DNA from: Paenibacillus dendrobii
GTDB taxonomy: Bacteria; Bacillota; Bacilli; Paenibacillales; Paenibacillaceae
Length of the DNA: 64,000 nt
Assembly: GCF_009807035.1 (NCBI RefSeq)
Contig: NZ_WUBI01000003.1
Span: 557,657-621,656, forward strand
Direction of reading: 5' to 3'
The position numbers and the translations under genes are program-made. Shown piece by piece: positions 1 to 8,378 of the stretch. The notes beneath the pieces were generated by a model. That model searched no databases, was not told the DNA's origin, and saw nothing but the letters and a program-made list of their open reading frames with translations. How positions within the stretch are numbered: the stretch's first letter is position 1; the number at the start of each line of letters is the position of its first letter.

Positions 1-1170
1 TTTGCCGGTCACGGCAGCCTCGATAGTCAGCAGCTGCGTATTGATGTTCGTGCGGTTCAGCGCGGCCAGCTGCGGCGGCAGATCGCCCACGAACGTCGGC
101 GAAATGCCGGAGCGGTCTACAAGACACGGCACCTCGACGCAGGCTTCCTTCGGCAGATTCGTGATCAGCCCGGTGTTCATGACGTTGCCGCCGATCTTGA
201 ACGGTACATTCGTCTCCATAGCTTCCATAATGTAAGATGCATACTCCTTGGAACGCGTGTGTTCGATATTCTCGCTGGCAAAGATCTTCTCGCGCATTTC
301 CTTCCAACCGTTGATCTGGTTGACGCAGCGGCGAGGATATTCGTCGAGCGGGATGTTGTATCTTTCGATCAGCTCCGGATAGCTTTTCTTGATAAAGTAC
401 GGGTGGTATTCGGCATTGTGCTCGGAGGATTCCGTCACGTAATACCCGAAGCGGAGCATCAATTCGAAGCGGACCATGTCATGGTGCTTCTCTTTCTGCT
501 TCTCGGCGGCGCGGCGTTTGATTTCCGGGTACAGGTCCACCCCGTCTTTTTTCACTTCAAGCAGCCAGGCCATATGGTTAATACCCGCAATTTTCGATTC
601 CACGCCCGTCTGGTCCATATCCAGCGCCTTGAACAGCTCGGATACGCAGTGCTGCACGCTGTGGCAGAGACCAACGGTTCGGATGCCGCCCACCGTATTC
701 ATCACATTGGTGAGTACCGCCATCGGGTTGGTATAGTTAAGGAACTGCGCGTCGGGACATACCTCCTGCATGTCTCTTGCAAAATCGAGCATCACCGGAA
801 TCGTGCGCAGGTTGCGGAAAATACCGCCAATCCCGAGCGTGTCGGCAATCGTCTGGCGCAGGCCGTATTTCTTCGGAATTTCGAAATCGGTGATGGTGCA
901 TGGATCATATCCGCCCACCTGAATGGCATTAATGACGTACTTGGCGCCCTTCAGCGCGGCCTTGCGGTCGCTGTAGGCCTTGATGACGCAGGTGCTGCCC
1001 AGCGTGTTTTTGATGCTGTTCAAGAGCCGCTCGGAATCTTGCAGGCGCTCCGGATCGATATCAAACAAGGCGAGCTCAAAGCCTTGCAGCGCAGGCGTCG
1101 ACATGACGTCGCCGAGCACATTTTTAACAAAAACGGTACTTCCCGCACCGATAAACGTAATTTTAGACAT
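1..1170 (-). CDS. melA: GH4 alpha-galactosidase (MelA-like), 3' end cut by window
   Basis: The 390 visible codons read without a stop from an ATG at 1170 to the window edge, so the C-terminus lies outside. The product opens with the Rossmann-type NAD motif KITFIGAGSTVF, followed by an FDID strand end, LNYTNPM, the metal-binding GLCHS cysteine and the GINHMAW histidine. These are hallmarks of glycoside hydrolase family 4, which uses NAD+ and a divalent metal to hydrolyse alpha-galactosides such as melibiose and raffinose by an oxidation-elimination route. It is cytoplasmic, with no signal peptide. A GGGAGG box lies about 10 bases before the ATG. It diverges from the AraC gene at 1365, its likely regulator. 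An alpha-glucosidase or alpha-galacturonidase of the same family cannot be fully excluded, but the overall sequence is MelA-like. Confidence 0.85.
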   Translation of the reverse strand, partial: MSKITFIGAGSTVFVKNVLGDVMSTPALQGFELALFDIDPERLQDSERLLNSIKNTLGSTCVIKAYSDRKAALKGAKYVINAIQVGGYDPCTITDFEIPKKYGLRQTIADTLGIGGIFRNLRTIPVMLDFARDMQEVCPDAQFLNYTNPMAVLTNVMNTVGGIRTVGLCHSVQHCVSELFKALDMDQTGVESKIAGINHMAWLLEVKKDGVDLYPEIKRRAAEKQKEKHHDMVRFELMLRFGYYVTESSEHNAEYHPYFIKKSYPELIERYNIPLDEYPRRCVNQINGWKEMREKIFASENIEHTRSKEYASYIMEAMETNVPFKIGGNVMNTGLITNLPKEACVEVPCLVDRSGISPTFVGDLPPQLAALNRTNINTQLLTIEAAVTGK

Positions 1171-1364
1171 AACGGATAGCCTCCCATTCGCTTTCGCTTT
1201 CATTTGCTTCTAACTATACCTTCCGAGCAGGTGGCGGAACATGGAGCAACCCCAGCAATACATGTCATAATCCCATATCCGTATCCGCTTTCAACTGGAA
1301 TGAACAACGTTTTACTTGTTATAATGTTGAGCAATAGACCATGGCAGGAAGGAGAACCAATCGG

Positions 1365-2198
1365 ATGGCACGTATCAATGTCAACTACACCACGCCCGCG
1401 ATGCAGGGCCAAATGGATTTGAATTTGCTCTTCTTCGGAATGGAGGAATGCGCGCCGGGGCATACCTGGGGCCCGGGTCTGCGCGACTCTTATGTCCTGC
1501 ACTACATCCACAGCGGGCATGGCGTGTTCCGTACAACGGAAACGATCTATAAGCTTGGGCCCGGACAGGGCTTTATTCTGATGCCGGATACGCTTGTCCA
1601 CTACAGCGCCGATGAAGCCGACCCCTGGACGTATTCGTGGATCGGCTTCAAGGGCCTGAACGCTAAATCGCTGCTGCTTCGGGCACAGATTAGCGCCGAT
1701 CGCCCCATATTTACGGAACTTGCGGGAAGCGGGTTCAGCAGTTTTTACGAGGAACTGAACATGGCCGGCGATGAACGCGGCAGCGACGTGCTCAGACAAA
1801 GCATCCTGTACCGCATTTTTGCCGATCTGATCCGCTGCTCCCCGGAGCAAGACGGCAGCCATAAGCCCCAACACTCCCGTGAAGGTTATATCCGAAGGTC
1901 CGTTGAATATATTGAAAGCAGCTACAGCCAAAAGGTCACCGTGCTGGATATCGCCCGTTCGGTCGGCCTCGACCGCACCTATCTCTCGGGCCTGTTCAAG
2001 GACAAGTTCGGCGTATCGCTGCAGACTTTCCTGCTGGAATACCGCATGAGCAGAGCGACCGATCTGCTGCGCAATCCGGAGCTTTCTGTCAGCGATGTCT
2101 CGCGTTCCGTAGGATATAATGATCCGTTTCTATTTTCGAAAATGTTCAAAAAGGTCGTGGGCTCGTCCCCGAAACAATACCGGGAAACACAGCTCTAG
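1365..2198 (+). CDS. AraC family transcriptional regulator, cupin N-terminus
   Basis: A 277-residue protein. The N-terminal half is a cupin-like sugar-sensing domain (LHYIHSGHGVF, LGPGQGFILMP). The last 100 residues are a double helix-turn-helix AraC DNA-binding domain (VTVLDIARSVGLDRTYLSGLFK, then VSDVSRSVGYNDPFLFSKMFKK). An ATG lies 24 bases upstream in frame (1341), but the AGGAAGGAG box at about 1346-1354 is correctly spaced only for the ATG at 1365. The gene diverges from the GH4 alpha-galactosidase, with 194 bases between the starts, so it is probably the activator for alpha-galactoside use (MsmR/RafR-like role). That role is inferred from position. Confidence 0.88.
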   Translation: MARINVNYTTPAMQGQMDLNLLFFGMEECAPGHTWGPGLRDSYVLHYIHSGHGVFRTTETIYKLGPGQGFILMPDTLVHYSADEADPWTYSWIGFKGLNAKSLLLRAQISADRPIFTELAGSGFSSFYEELNMAGDERGSDVLRQSILYRIFADLIRCSPEQDGSHKPQHSREGYIRRSVEYIESSYSQKVTVLDIARSVGLDRTYLSGLFKDKFGVSLQTFLLEYRMSRATDLLRNPELSVSDVSRSVGYNDPFLFSKMFKKVVGSSPKQYRETQL

Positions 2199-2234
2199 CT
2201 ATGCCCGGCTCTTTTCAAACAAACGCAGAACGGT

Positions 2235-2567
2235 TTACCGACCCGAATTCGTTTTCACTAATTTGGTCATGATCGGAGAGCGTTTGATATGCTGCGGGAA
2301 CGTGTGGCTATGACTTGCTGCCGCATAGGCTGACAGCTTCAATTTCTTATCCTTAGGCCTATTCTTGTCCTGTATTCCTTTCACTTGCGGTTTATTGCTT
2401 TTCTCCAACTTGTCGACGTAACGCAAACGGCCTTTATCCAAGATTTCCTCCGCCCGTTTTGTGTATAACGAAATTTCCACTCTTGTTCTAGCCTCTCTGA
2501 TCATTTGCTTCAGCTTGTTGTACTCATTGATTTCGTCATTCGTCAGCGTGATCTTCCCAAGCGTCAT
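2235..2567 (-). CDS. Small basic hypothetical protein
   Basis: A 110-residue, very hydrophilic, lysine-rich protein with no recognisable domain. The first 60 residues (TNDEINEYNKLKQMIREARTR) are predicted to be helical and possibly coiled. The C-terminal half is basic and looks disordered. Its ATG overlaps the stop of the upstream gene by four bases (ATGA), so the two are translationally coupled and belong together. I recognise no family. Nucleic-acid or phage-structural associations are possible for such a protein but unsupported. Confidence 0.5.
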   Translation of the reverse strand: MTLGKITLTNDEINEYNKLKQMIREARTRVEISLYTKRAEEILDKGRLRYVDKLEKSNKPQVKGIQDKNRPKDKKLKLSAYAAASHSHTFPQHIKRSPIMTKLVKTNSGR

Positions 2568-2992
2568 GTCAGTTTCTCTCCTTTGCGGTCTGAAATCGCG
2601 AGTTCAAACGTCACTTCTTCTGCAGCATCCGTGTCCTGGACGCTCGACGCCACGATCGTCGGCAGCTTATCCTGCGAGGATATCTTCTCTTCCGCCGTCA
2701 GCTTGGCTTGTTTGGCGATGAAACTGCCGCCCCCGAAGCCTGCGATGATCGCCACGTAGATGTATTTTGGAAACTCAAGCCCAATGGGAAGAACCGCAAT
2801 CAGGCCGGCGCCAGCCCCGAGAATGATATCCGAAAGAAAACCGATATGATAATTTTTCCTTCTGGACCCGTCACTGAGTTCCAGCTCAATAATCTTGGGC
2901 AGTATAAGGGATCCGTCATGGATATACAGACTCGACAGGAGGCCGCCAAATGAACCTGACGCTATAATCACCAGGAAATCAGTCCAATGCAT
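2564..2992 (-). CDS. Small membrane protein, DUF4257-like
   Basis: A 142-residue protein with three hydrophobic segments: residues 5-23 (FLVIIASGSFGGLLSSLYI), about 51-71 (GFLSDIILGAGAGLIAVLPIG) and about 77-92 (YVAIIAGFGGGSFIA). A charged cytoplasmic tail follows. The spacing of glycine-rich segments resembles the DUF4257 family of Bacillus membrane proteins; that match is from memory and tentative. The longer frame to 3082 was trimmed to the ATG at 2992 because GGGGGA sits 10 bases before it and the protein then starts directly with a membrane segment. It is coupled to the basic protein downstream through an ATGA overlap. Function unknown. Confidence 0.6.
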   Translation of the reverse strand: MHWTDFLVIIASGSFGGLLSSLYIHDGSLILPKIIELELSDGSRRKNYHIGFLSDIILGAGAGLIAVLPIGLEFPKYIYVAIIAGFGGGSFIAKQAKLTAEEKISSQDKLPTIVASSVQDTDAAEEVTFELAISDRKGEKLT

Positions 2993-3170
2993 GATCGGAT
3001 TCCCCCTATACTTTCTAATATGTAATCTGAAGCAAAATGGTGAATTCAAAAAATGAACATGAGATGACATTTGAGCAGTCATTCTTGGTTCTGCTATTTT
3101 ATGCGCGGGTTCGCTTCAACTTGCGAATTTTTTTAACGATGCCTGACTTTTTGAACATAAGGCGAATGGC

Positions 3171-3196
3171 AAAAAGAACGGCTGCTGATGCAGCCG
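3171..3196 (-). terminator. Rho-independent terminator after AHSA1 gene
   Basis: A 7-bp GC stem (CGGCTGC / GCAGCCG, 3179-3185 with 3190-3196) has a 4-base loop and is followed on the minus strand by TTCTTTTTG. It lies 30 bases past the stop of the AHSA1-family gene. Confidence 0.7.
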
Positions 3197-3226
3197 CTCC
3201 TGCCGGAACTTCCATTATGCAAAGGT

Positions 3227-3682
3227 TTACCAGCCAAAATCCAGCATATTGCCCGTTTCTGCCACCGTCTTGATATTGCTCAGGATCATCCACCAGTGTC
3301 CTTCGGCATTTTGAAAAGATGGATGGTTGTCCGACCATTGGTCGTTCACGAGCGTGAGTTTCGTGCATTTGCCTACCGTGTCGAGCGTGAATGTCACCCG
3401 GGAGGTCAGCTCCTGGTGGTTGGCATGATAAGACGGGCCCGGATGCTCAAGATAGCTTAGTACCTTGCCCTGTTCATACGCGAGGATATCCCCGTATACA
3501 TGGACCGTTTCGTCACCGTCGTCCCCCGGCCCTACGTATGCAAAGGGCTCTCCAGCTTTGAAGCTCGACTGCAGCACGCAGTTGAAAAAGGTTTTTTTCG
3601 TCCCCTCCGGCGCTACCAGAAAACCCCATACCTTCTCGGGCTCGGCCCCGATATAAAACTCGTATTTTAGATTCTGACTCAT
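3227..3682 (-). CDS. SRPBCC / AHSA1-family protein
   Basis: A 151-residue single-domain protein of the START/Bet v1-like SRPBCC fold. It shows the family opening YEFYIGAEPEKVWGFLVAPEG, a central run of strands, and the WKMIL-type C-terminal helix seen here as WWMILSNIKTVAETGN. These proteins, often annotated as activator of Hsp90 ATPase homologue 1-like, bind hydrophobic ligands and are frequently paired with a small regulator. Here the gene diverges from an AraC-type gene with 189 bases between, which suggests regulation by it. No catalytic residue can be assigned. It is cytoplasmic. Confidence 0.8.
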   Translation of the reverse strand: MSQNLKYEFYIGAEPEKVWGFLVAPEGTKKTFFNCVLQSSFKAGEPFAYVGPGDDGDETVHVYGDILAYEQGKVLSYLEHPGPSYHANHQELTSRVTFTLDTVGKCTKLTLVNDQWSDNHPSFQNAEGHWWMILSNIKTVAETGNMLDFGW

Positions 3683-3871
3683 ATGTTTGCACGCTCCTTT
3701 GTATTCTTGTCGTTTGCAGTATATTTCCGGCCTGTCTTAGCACCTGGAAACTGATGCTAGACTCATGATACCTTGGATGAAATCCGATGTATTGTAAAAA
3801 TGCGACAAGAACGCCAGTTCTGACATAATACTTTTATACAGCACTTTTAAAAAAGTTGGGAGCGTGATTCT

Positions 3872-4681
3872 ATGCCTGCCGGATTGCCGAGACCCAGCAT
3901 GGGCGTCCTGAATTTGCAGGGCGGAGAAAAAAGATTCAGGCTTTCCCGTCTTGCGGCCGCGGATGAATTAAGTTTCTTCGTCAAGCATTACTGGATTGTC
4001 AGTTGGGATTGCACGGAAGCGGAGCCTTATCTCCAACACGTCGTGCCTAACCCCTGCGTCAATCTGATCGTGGAACCGCAAAAAACCTTGATCTATGGCC
4101 CGTCCACTCAAAAGTTTTCTTATCCGATCCATGGTAAAGGAATGGTGTTCGGCGTTAAATTCAAGCCCGGTGGCTTCTATCCGTTCCTGAATCGGCCGGT
4201 CTCAGCCCTTGTCGGTCACCCGCTTGAGGTGGCGGAAGTCCTGGACCTCCACGGCCCGGAGCTGGAGGAAACGATTCTCTCCCTTGGTACGGAACGGGAA
4301 ATGGCGGACGCCATGGACCAGCTCCTGCTGTCCAAGCTGCCTCCGCAGGATGAGCAGGTTGGGCTCGTGAACCGGATCATTAACTATATCGCGAGCGAAC
4401 GCGAGGTTTCCAAGGTGGATCGGGTCTGTGAGCATTTCAATATGCATATCCGCAAGCTTCAGCGTCTCTTCGATCAATATGTCGGCATCAGCCCGAAATG
4501 GGTGATCCGGCTCTATCGCCTGCAAAATGCCGCCGAAACGATGGACCGCAAGCTGCCTGTCGATTTGGCACATCTGGCAACGGAACTCGGCTATCATGAT
4601 CAGCCGCATTTTATCAAAGACTTCAAGGCCGTTGTCGGCAGCACGCCGGAGGAATACCGCCGGTCCGTGATGGAGAGCTAA
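3872..4681 (+). CDS. AraC family regulator with DUF6597-type N-terminus
   Basis: A 269-residue protein. Residues about 20-120 (ELSFFVKHYWIVSWD, HVVPNPCVNLIVEPQ, GVKFKPGGFYPFL) match the N-terminal sensory domain common in AraC regulators now called DUF6597. The C-terminal 100 residues form the AraC helix-turn-helix pair, ending in the typical ATELGYHDQPHFIKDFK and GSTPEEYRR. GGGAGCG lies 8 bases before the ATG. Regulators of this architecture often sit beside SRPBCC/AHSA1 or glyoxalase genes, as here. The ligand is unknown. Confidence 0.85.
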   Translation: MPAGLPRPSMGVLNLQGGEKRFRLSRLAAADELSFFVKHYWIVSWDCTEAEPYLQHVVPNPCVNLIVEPQKTLIYGPSTQKFSYPIHGKGMVFGVKFKPGGFYPFLNRPVSALVGHPLEVAEVLDLHGPELEETILSLGTEREMADAMDQLLLSKLPPQDEQVGLVNRIINYIASEREVSKVDRVCEHFNMHIRKLQRLFDQYVGISPKWVIRLYRLQNAAETMDRKLPVDLAHLATELGYHDQPHFIKDFKAVVGSTPEEYRRSVMES

Positions 4682-4699
4682 AGTGCCCTCTCCTTCAAT

Positions 4700-4999
4700 T
4701 CAACGGATCAGCCCGAATGCTGCGCCAATCAGCCACAATACCACCAGCAGCCAAAAGATCGGTAAAGACAAGGACAATACGAGCGCGATCCGCAGCATCC
4801 ATGTCTTTTCCGGTCTTCGGATCAAACCCGCGAGCGCAATAGAAAAAGAAACCACGGTAAGCAGCACAAGGACAAACCCGCTGTATGGAAAGCTCTCCGG
4901 CGGAATGTGCAGCGGAATGACAAAAACGAACAGAAAACAAAGCAGACCCGTTAACAGTGCTAACCCGCTAAGCGGTTCAAACCGCTTTTTAAATTCCAT
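4700..4999 (-). CDS. Small membrane protein, tandem paralogue A
   Basis: A 99-residue protein with about three hydrophobic helices (LSGLALLTGLLCFLFVFVIP, FVLVLLTVVSFSIALAGL, IALVLSLSLPIFWLLVVLWL) separated by a basic loop RRPEKTWML. The longer frame was trimmed to the ATG at 4999, where AAGGGGGA precedes at about 11 bases. It shares the GL-x-RR-x-EK-x4-L-x-IALV-x-SLS signature with its upstream neighbour, so the pair arose by tandem duplication. No functional family recognised. Confidence 0.6.
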   Translation of the reverse strand: MEFKKRFEPLSGLALLTGLLCFLFVFVIPLHIPPESFPYSGFVLVLLTVVSFSIALAGLIRRPEKTWMLRIALVLSLSLPIFWLLVVLWLIGAAFGLIR

Positions 5000-5024
5000 G
5001 GTGATCTGATCCCCCTTCGGAGCC

Positions 5025-5327
5025 CTATGGAGCAAAGGGAATGGAGCCGGACATAAACCCAACGAAAATAACGATTTTATAAAAGACTGGAGATAATGAT
5101 GACACCAGCGCAATCCACAGCAATGCTTTCTTTTCCGACCTCCGCATCAGCCCTACCGTAGACATGATAAATCCCGCCATGGACGACAATCCCAAGAGCA
5201 GGCCGCTATAGAAATTTCCGCGAATGATTTGAAAAAGCTGACCTGAAACGCATATCAAACAAATGATTCCAATCCCTAAGGCTAACCAGCTCCAGGAGCT
5301 GTATCGCCGGGCTTGTATGCCCTGCAT
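5025..5327 (-). CDS. Small membrane protein, tandem paralogue B
   Basis: A 100-residue protein with three or four hydrophobic segments and the same central signature (STVGLMRRSEKKALLWIALVSSLSP) as the protein encoded just downstream. I chose the ATG at 5327, with GGAAG 11 bases upstream, over the GTG at 5339, whose ribosome binding site would abut the codon. It lies 25 bases before paralogue A and is presumably cotranscribed. Function unknown. Confidence 0.6.
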   Translation of the reverse strand: MQGIQARRYSSWSWLALGIGIICLICVSGQLFQIIRGNFYSGLLLGLSSMAGFIMSTVGLMRRSEKKALLWIALVSSLSPVFYKIVIFVGFMSGSIPFAP

Positions 5328-5509
5328 CCCCCTACGCACTTCCTTTCATCGACAATGAGTTTTATTCCTATTTTACTATTTATAACCATATATTGGTATG
5401 TTGTTGATAAAAAGTTGATAACCTTCTGCTATCATCATGTAAACTTGTGGAATACTGGAGTTGACGGGGCCATTTGCCTCCGCCAGCCCAAAGAAAAGGA
5501 AGGCTGCAC

Positions 5510-6184
5510 ATGAACGAAACGCTTCTCATCGTTGACGACGAGCCAGGGATTGTTACGCTTCTGAAGGATTATTTTGAACTGAACGGCTACCGGGTACTGA
5601 CCGCCGCAAACGGGGAGGAAGCGCTGAAGCAGGCAGCCCAAAACCCCGCCCTCATTCTGCTCGATATTCAAATGCCTGATGTGGATGGGCTGGAAGTATG
5701 TGCTGCAATCCGCAGCCATGTCTCATGCCCGATTGTATTTCTGACCGCGCGCGTGGAAGAAACGGACAAGCTAAGCGGATTCCGCGTGGGCGGCGACGAT
5801 TATATCGTAAAGCCCTTCAGCATTGAGGAACTGGGCGCGCGCGTGGCGGCACATTTGAGGCGCGAACAGCGCAGCAGCCGCAAAACCACTGCCAAATTTA
5901 CCGGAGATCTGGTGATCGACTATGGCGAACGCTGCCTTTTCTATCGAGAAATCCCTATTTCCCTTGCCAAAAAGGAATTCGATATCGTGGAGCTGTTATC
6001 CAAGCATACCGGTCAGATTTTAGATAAGGAACGCATCTATGAAAAGCTGTGGGGGTATGACAGCGAGGGCGACAGCAGCGTCGTAGCCGAGCATATCCGG
6101 CGCATTCGTGCCAAGCTGGCACGCTGTTCGGACCACGCTTATATCGAAACGGTCTGGGGAGTGGGATACAAATGGTTAAAGTAA
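5510..6184 (+). CDS. OmpR-family response regulator
   Basis: A 224-residue regulator. The receiver domain has the acidic pair D9/D10, phospho-acceptor D52 (LILLDIQMPDVDG), the conserved T (FLTAR) and lysine (VKPFS). The C-terminal winged helix ends in IETVWGVGYKW. An in-frame start 36 bases upstream was rejected because AAGGAAGG is correctly placed for the ATG at 5510. It overlaps the kinase gene by 13 bases and precedes an ABC exporter operon by 1.3 kb, the layout of peptide- or antibiotic-responsive systems. The signal is not visible. Confidence 0.92.
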   Translation: MNETLLIVDDEPGIVTLLKDYFELNGYRVLTAANGEEALKQAAQNPALILLDIQMPDVDGLEVCAAIRSHVSCPIVFLTARVEETDKLSGFRVGGDDYIVKPFSIEELGARVAAHLRREQRSSRKTTAKFTGDLVIDYGERCLFYREIPISLAKKEFDIVELLSKHTGQILDKERIYEKLWGYDSEGDSSVVAEHIRRIRAKLARCSDHAYIETVWGVGYKWLK

Positions 6185-7404
6185 AAAGAAGGTCTTTCAC
6201 TGCCCTCTTAAAAAACATGTCGCTCCGGAAGTCCTTTATCGTGCTGACGATCCTATCCCTGCTGGTTGCCCTTATTCTTAGCACGATCTCGATTCAGATA
6301 CTTGAAAGAATTTATGAGCCGCTTTACAAAACCATGATTACCAACGCCAATATACAGCACTATCTTCAACCGCCTCCAGACGCACCCAAGGGAACTGTCC
6401 CCGTTACGATTGCCATCGGTTATATGCAGCCGGGTAGTCCGCAGGAAGCAATCGTGCTAAGGCTCATCTCCGCGCTCAATCTGCTGCTCCCGCTTCTCTT
6501 TTTTGTCATCTCGGTGACGGCGGCTGCGGCATTCTTTTATAAACTGAAGCTGAAACAACCGATCGGGCTGCTGAATGACGCTGCCAACCAGATCTCCGCG
6601 AACAATCTCGACTTTTCCATTCAATACGATAAAAAAGACGAAATGGGTAGGCTTGTGGATTCCTTTGAACGGATGCGATCCGAACTGAAAAGCAGCCAGC
6701 AGGCCATGTGGCGGATGATGGAGGAGCGGAAACGGCTGAACGCCGCCTTCGCGCATGATCTGCGTACGCCGGTGACGGTGCTGAAGGGATACACGGACCT
6801 CTTGACCAAATATATGCCCGAAGGCCGGATCGAACCGGAGAGACTGGTGTCCACCTTGAGCTTTATGTCCGATCATATTCATCGACTCGAAACCTACGTT
6901 GACTCTATGAACACGCTGCAGCAGCTGGAGCATACGGAGGTTCATGCCTTCCCGCAGCATACAGGTGAGTTTGCACGCCAACTGGCCGCCCAGACCGAGA
7001 TGCTGTCCAAGCAAGAAGGAAAGACGTATGAGCTGAGAAACCTTCTGCCCGCGTCCATGCTTTCTTTTGACGATAAAATTGTATTCCGTACGGCCGAAAA
7101 TCTGCTGACAAATGCATTCCGTTATGCCCGAAGCCATGTATTGATCACCTGCGAGCAGCTGCACGATGAGCTGGTTCTGAACATATTCGATGACGGCCCA
7201 GGTTTTAACAGGGATGAATTGGAGCTTACGACACGTCCCTTTTATACCAAAAATCCATCCGGCGGCGAATCCCACTTCGGCCTCGGTCTTAATATTGCCA
7301 AAACTCTGTGCGAGCGTCACGGCGGCTCCCTCAGGCTCTCCAACGCGGAAGGCAAAGGTGCGAGAGTGACTGCAAGCTTCTCCGCCAAAGTTGATAAAAC
7401 GTAG
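6172..7404 (+). CDS. Sensor histidine kinase
   Basis: A 410-residue membrane kinase. Transmembrane helices lie at about residues 22-43 and 97-122, flanking a short extracytoplasmic loop of about 55 residues rich in proline. A HAMP-like segment follows (LKQPIGLLNDAANQIS), then the dimerisation helix with H195 in FAHDLRTPVTVLKGY, then an ATPase domain with N (ENLLTNAFRYA), DDGPGF and GLGLNIAKTL. The HDLRTP box and short loop resemble the kinases paired with lantibiotic- or peptide-type ABC exporters. It is translated with the overlapping regulator, probably as one operon with the transporter at 7488. Confidence 0.9.
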   Translation: MVKVKRRSFTALLKNMSLRKSFIVLTILSLLVALILSTISIQILERIYEPLYKTMITNANIQHYLQPPPDAPKGTVPVTIAIGYMQPGSPQEAIVLRLISALNLLLPLLFFVISVTAAAAFFYKLKLKQPIGLLNDAANQISANNLDFSIQYDKKDEMGRLVDSFERMRSELKSSQQAMWRMMEERKRLNAAFAHDLRTPVTVLKGYTDLLTKYMPEGRIEPERLVSTLSFMSDHIHRLETYVDSMNTLQQLEHTEVHAFPQHTGEFARQLAAQTEMLSKQEGKTYELRNLLPASMLSFDDKIVFRTAENLLTNAFRYARSHVLITCEQLHDELVLNIFDDGPGFNRDELELTTRPFYTKNPSGGESHFGLGLNIAKTLCERHGGSLRLSNAEGKGARVTASFSAKVDKT

Positions 7405-7419
7405 ATATCTGTCCCTTAT

Positions 7420-7479
7420 ACTCTCCTTGTACAGTAAAAAGGCTAAGCAGCCACTTAAAAGCCATCTGACGAGGAGAGT
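7420..7479 (+). promoter_or_regulatory. Inverted repeat that can sequester the ABC ATPase ribosome binding site
   Basis: ACTCTCCT at 7420-7427 is the exact complement of AGGAGAGT at 7472-7479, which contains the ribosome binding site for the ATPase start at 7488. If the messenger folds this way, translation of the exporter would be damped. There is no run of T, so it is not an ordinary terminator. Eight pairs with a 44-base loop could also be chance. Confidence 0.35.
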
Positions 7480-7487
7480 GTTTTGTT

Positions 7488-8378
7488 ATGAACCCGAAAA
7501 TTCACATCCGCCATCTTAATAAAAGCTACGGAACCAAGCAAGCCCTGCAGGATATCAATCTCGATATCGAAACGGGCATGTTCGGTCTGCTGGGCCGCAA
7601 CGGGGCCGGCAAAACGACGCTGATGAAAACACTGGCGACCCTTCATATGAAAAACAGCGGCGACGTCACCGTCTGCGGCATTCCCATCGAAAAAGCCAAG
7701 GAGGTCCGCAGATGTGTCGGCTATCTTCCGCAGGATTTTGCTGTGTACCCGAACATGACCGTCTACGGCGCCATGGACTACCTCGGTACTTTGTCCGGTC
7801 TACCCACCAGCATCCGCCGCGAGCGGATTCCGCAGCTGCTCCGGCAGGTCAACCTGGAGGATCGGCACCGGATGAAATTCAAGGCGTTATCCGGCGGCAT
7901 GAAGCGCAGACTGGGTATCGCCCAGGCGATTTTGCATGATCCTGAGGTACTGATTGTCGACGAGCCCACGGCAGGACTGGACCCCGAGGAGCGCATCCGA
8001 TTTCGCAATTTGCTCAGCGAGCTCGCAGAAGACCGGATCGTGATCCTGTCTACGCATATCGTCGGCGACATTGAAGCAACCTGCGAACGAATCGCTGTAC
8101 TCGATCAGGGACAACTGAAATATACAGGCACAGCCCAGGAACTGACCGCCAAGGCAGCAGGGAAAGTCTATACTGTGAACATGTCCAAGCAAGAACTGGA
8201 GCGAGTTAAAGCCGTATACACTGTCACCGCCATGCTCACTCTCGGCAATGAAGTGACCGTCAGGCTGCTCGCAGACCGCATGCCCTATCCGAATGCAGTC
8301 CCTGCCGAGCCAACGATCGAGGATGCGTACATGCTCATGATGGGAGGACATAGCGATGTTCGTTCATCTATGGCTTAA
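7488..8378 (+). CDS. ABC transporter ATP-binding protein
   Basis: A 296-residue ATPase with Walker A at residues 36-44 (GRNGAGKTT), Q-loop (YLPQDF), signature LSGGM at 134-138, Walker B plus catalytic glutamate VLIVDEP at 154-160 and the H-loop (STHIVGD). The C-terminal 70 residues are the accessory domain found in CcmA/NatA-type exporters. GAGGAG lies 10 bases before the ATG. Its end overlaps the first permease gene by 23 bases, so ATPase and permeases are made together. The substrate is unknown; linkage to the two-component system suggests drug or peptide defence. Confidence 0.92.
   Translation: MNPKIHIRHLNKSYGTKQALQDINLDIETGMFGLLGRNGAGKTTLMKTLATLHMKNSGDVTVCGIPIEKAKEVRRCVGYLPQDFAVYPNMTVYGAMDYLGTLSGLPTSIRRERIPQLLRQVNLEDRHRMKFKALSGGMKRRLGIAQAILHDPEVLIVDEPTAGLDPEERIRFRNLLSELAEDRIVILSTHIVGDIEATCERIAVLDQGQLKYTGTAQELTAKAAGKVYTVNMSKQELERVKAVYTVTAMLTLGNEVTVRLLADRMPYPNAVPAEPTIEDAYMLMMGGHSDVRSSMA

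Noticed and set aside
259..1179. 306-codon plus-strand frame at the left edge
   Set aside because: It is antisense to the GH4 gene, whose motifs are unambiguous.
3102..3218. 38-residue cationic single-helix peptide on the minus strand downstream of the AHSA1 gene
   Set aside because: It looks toxin-like (one helix, then KKSG and many Lys/Arg) but has no ribosome binding site, and its reading frame contains the terminator stem at 3179-3196.
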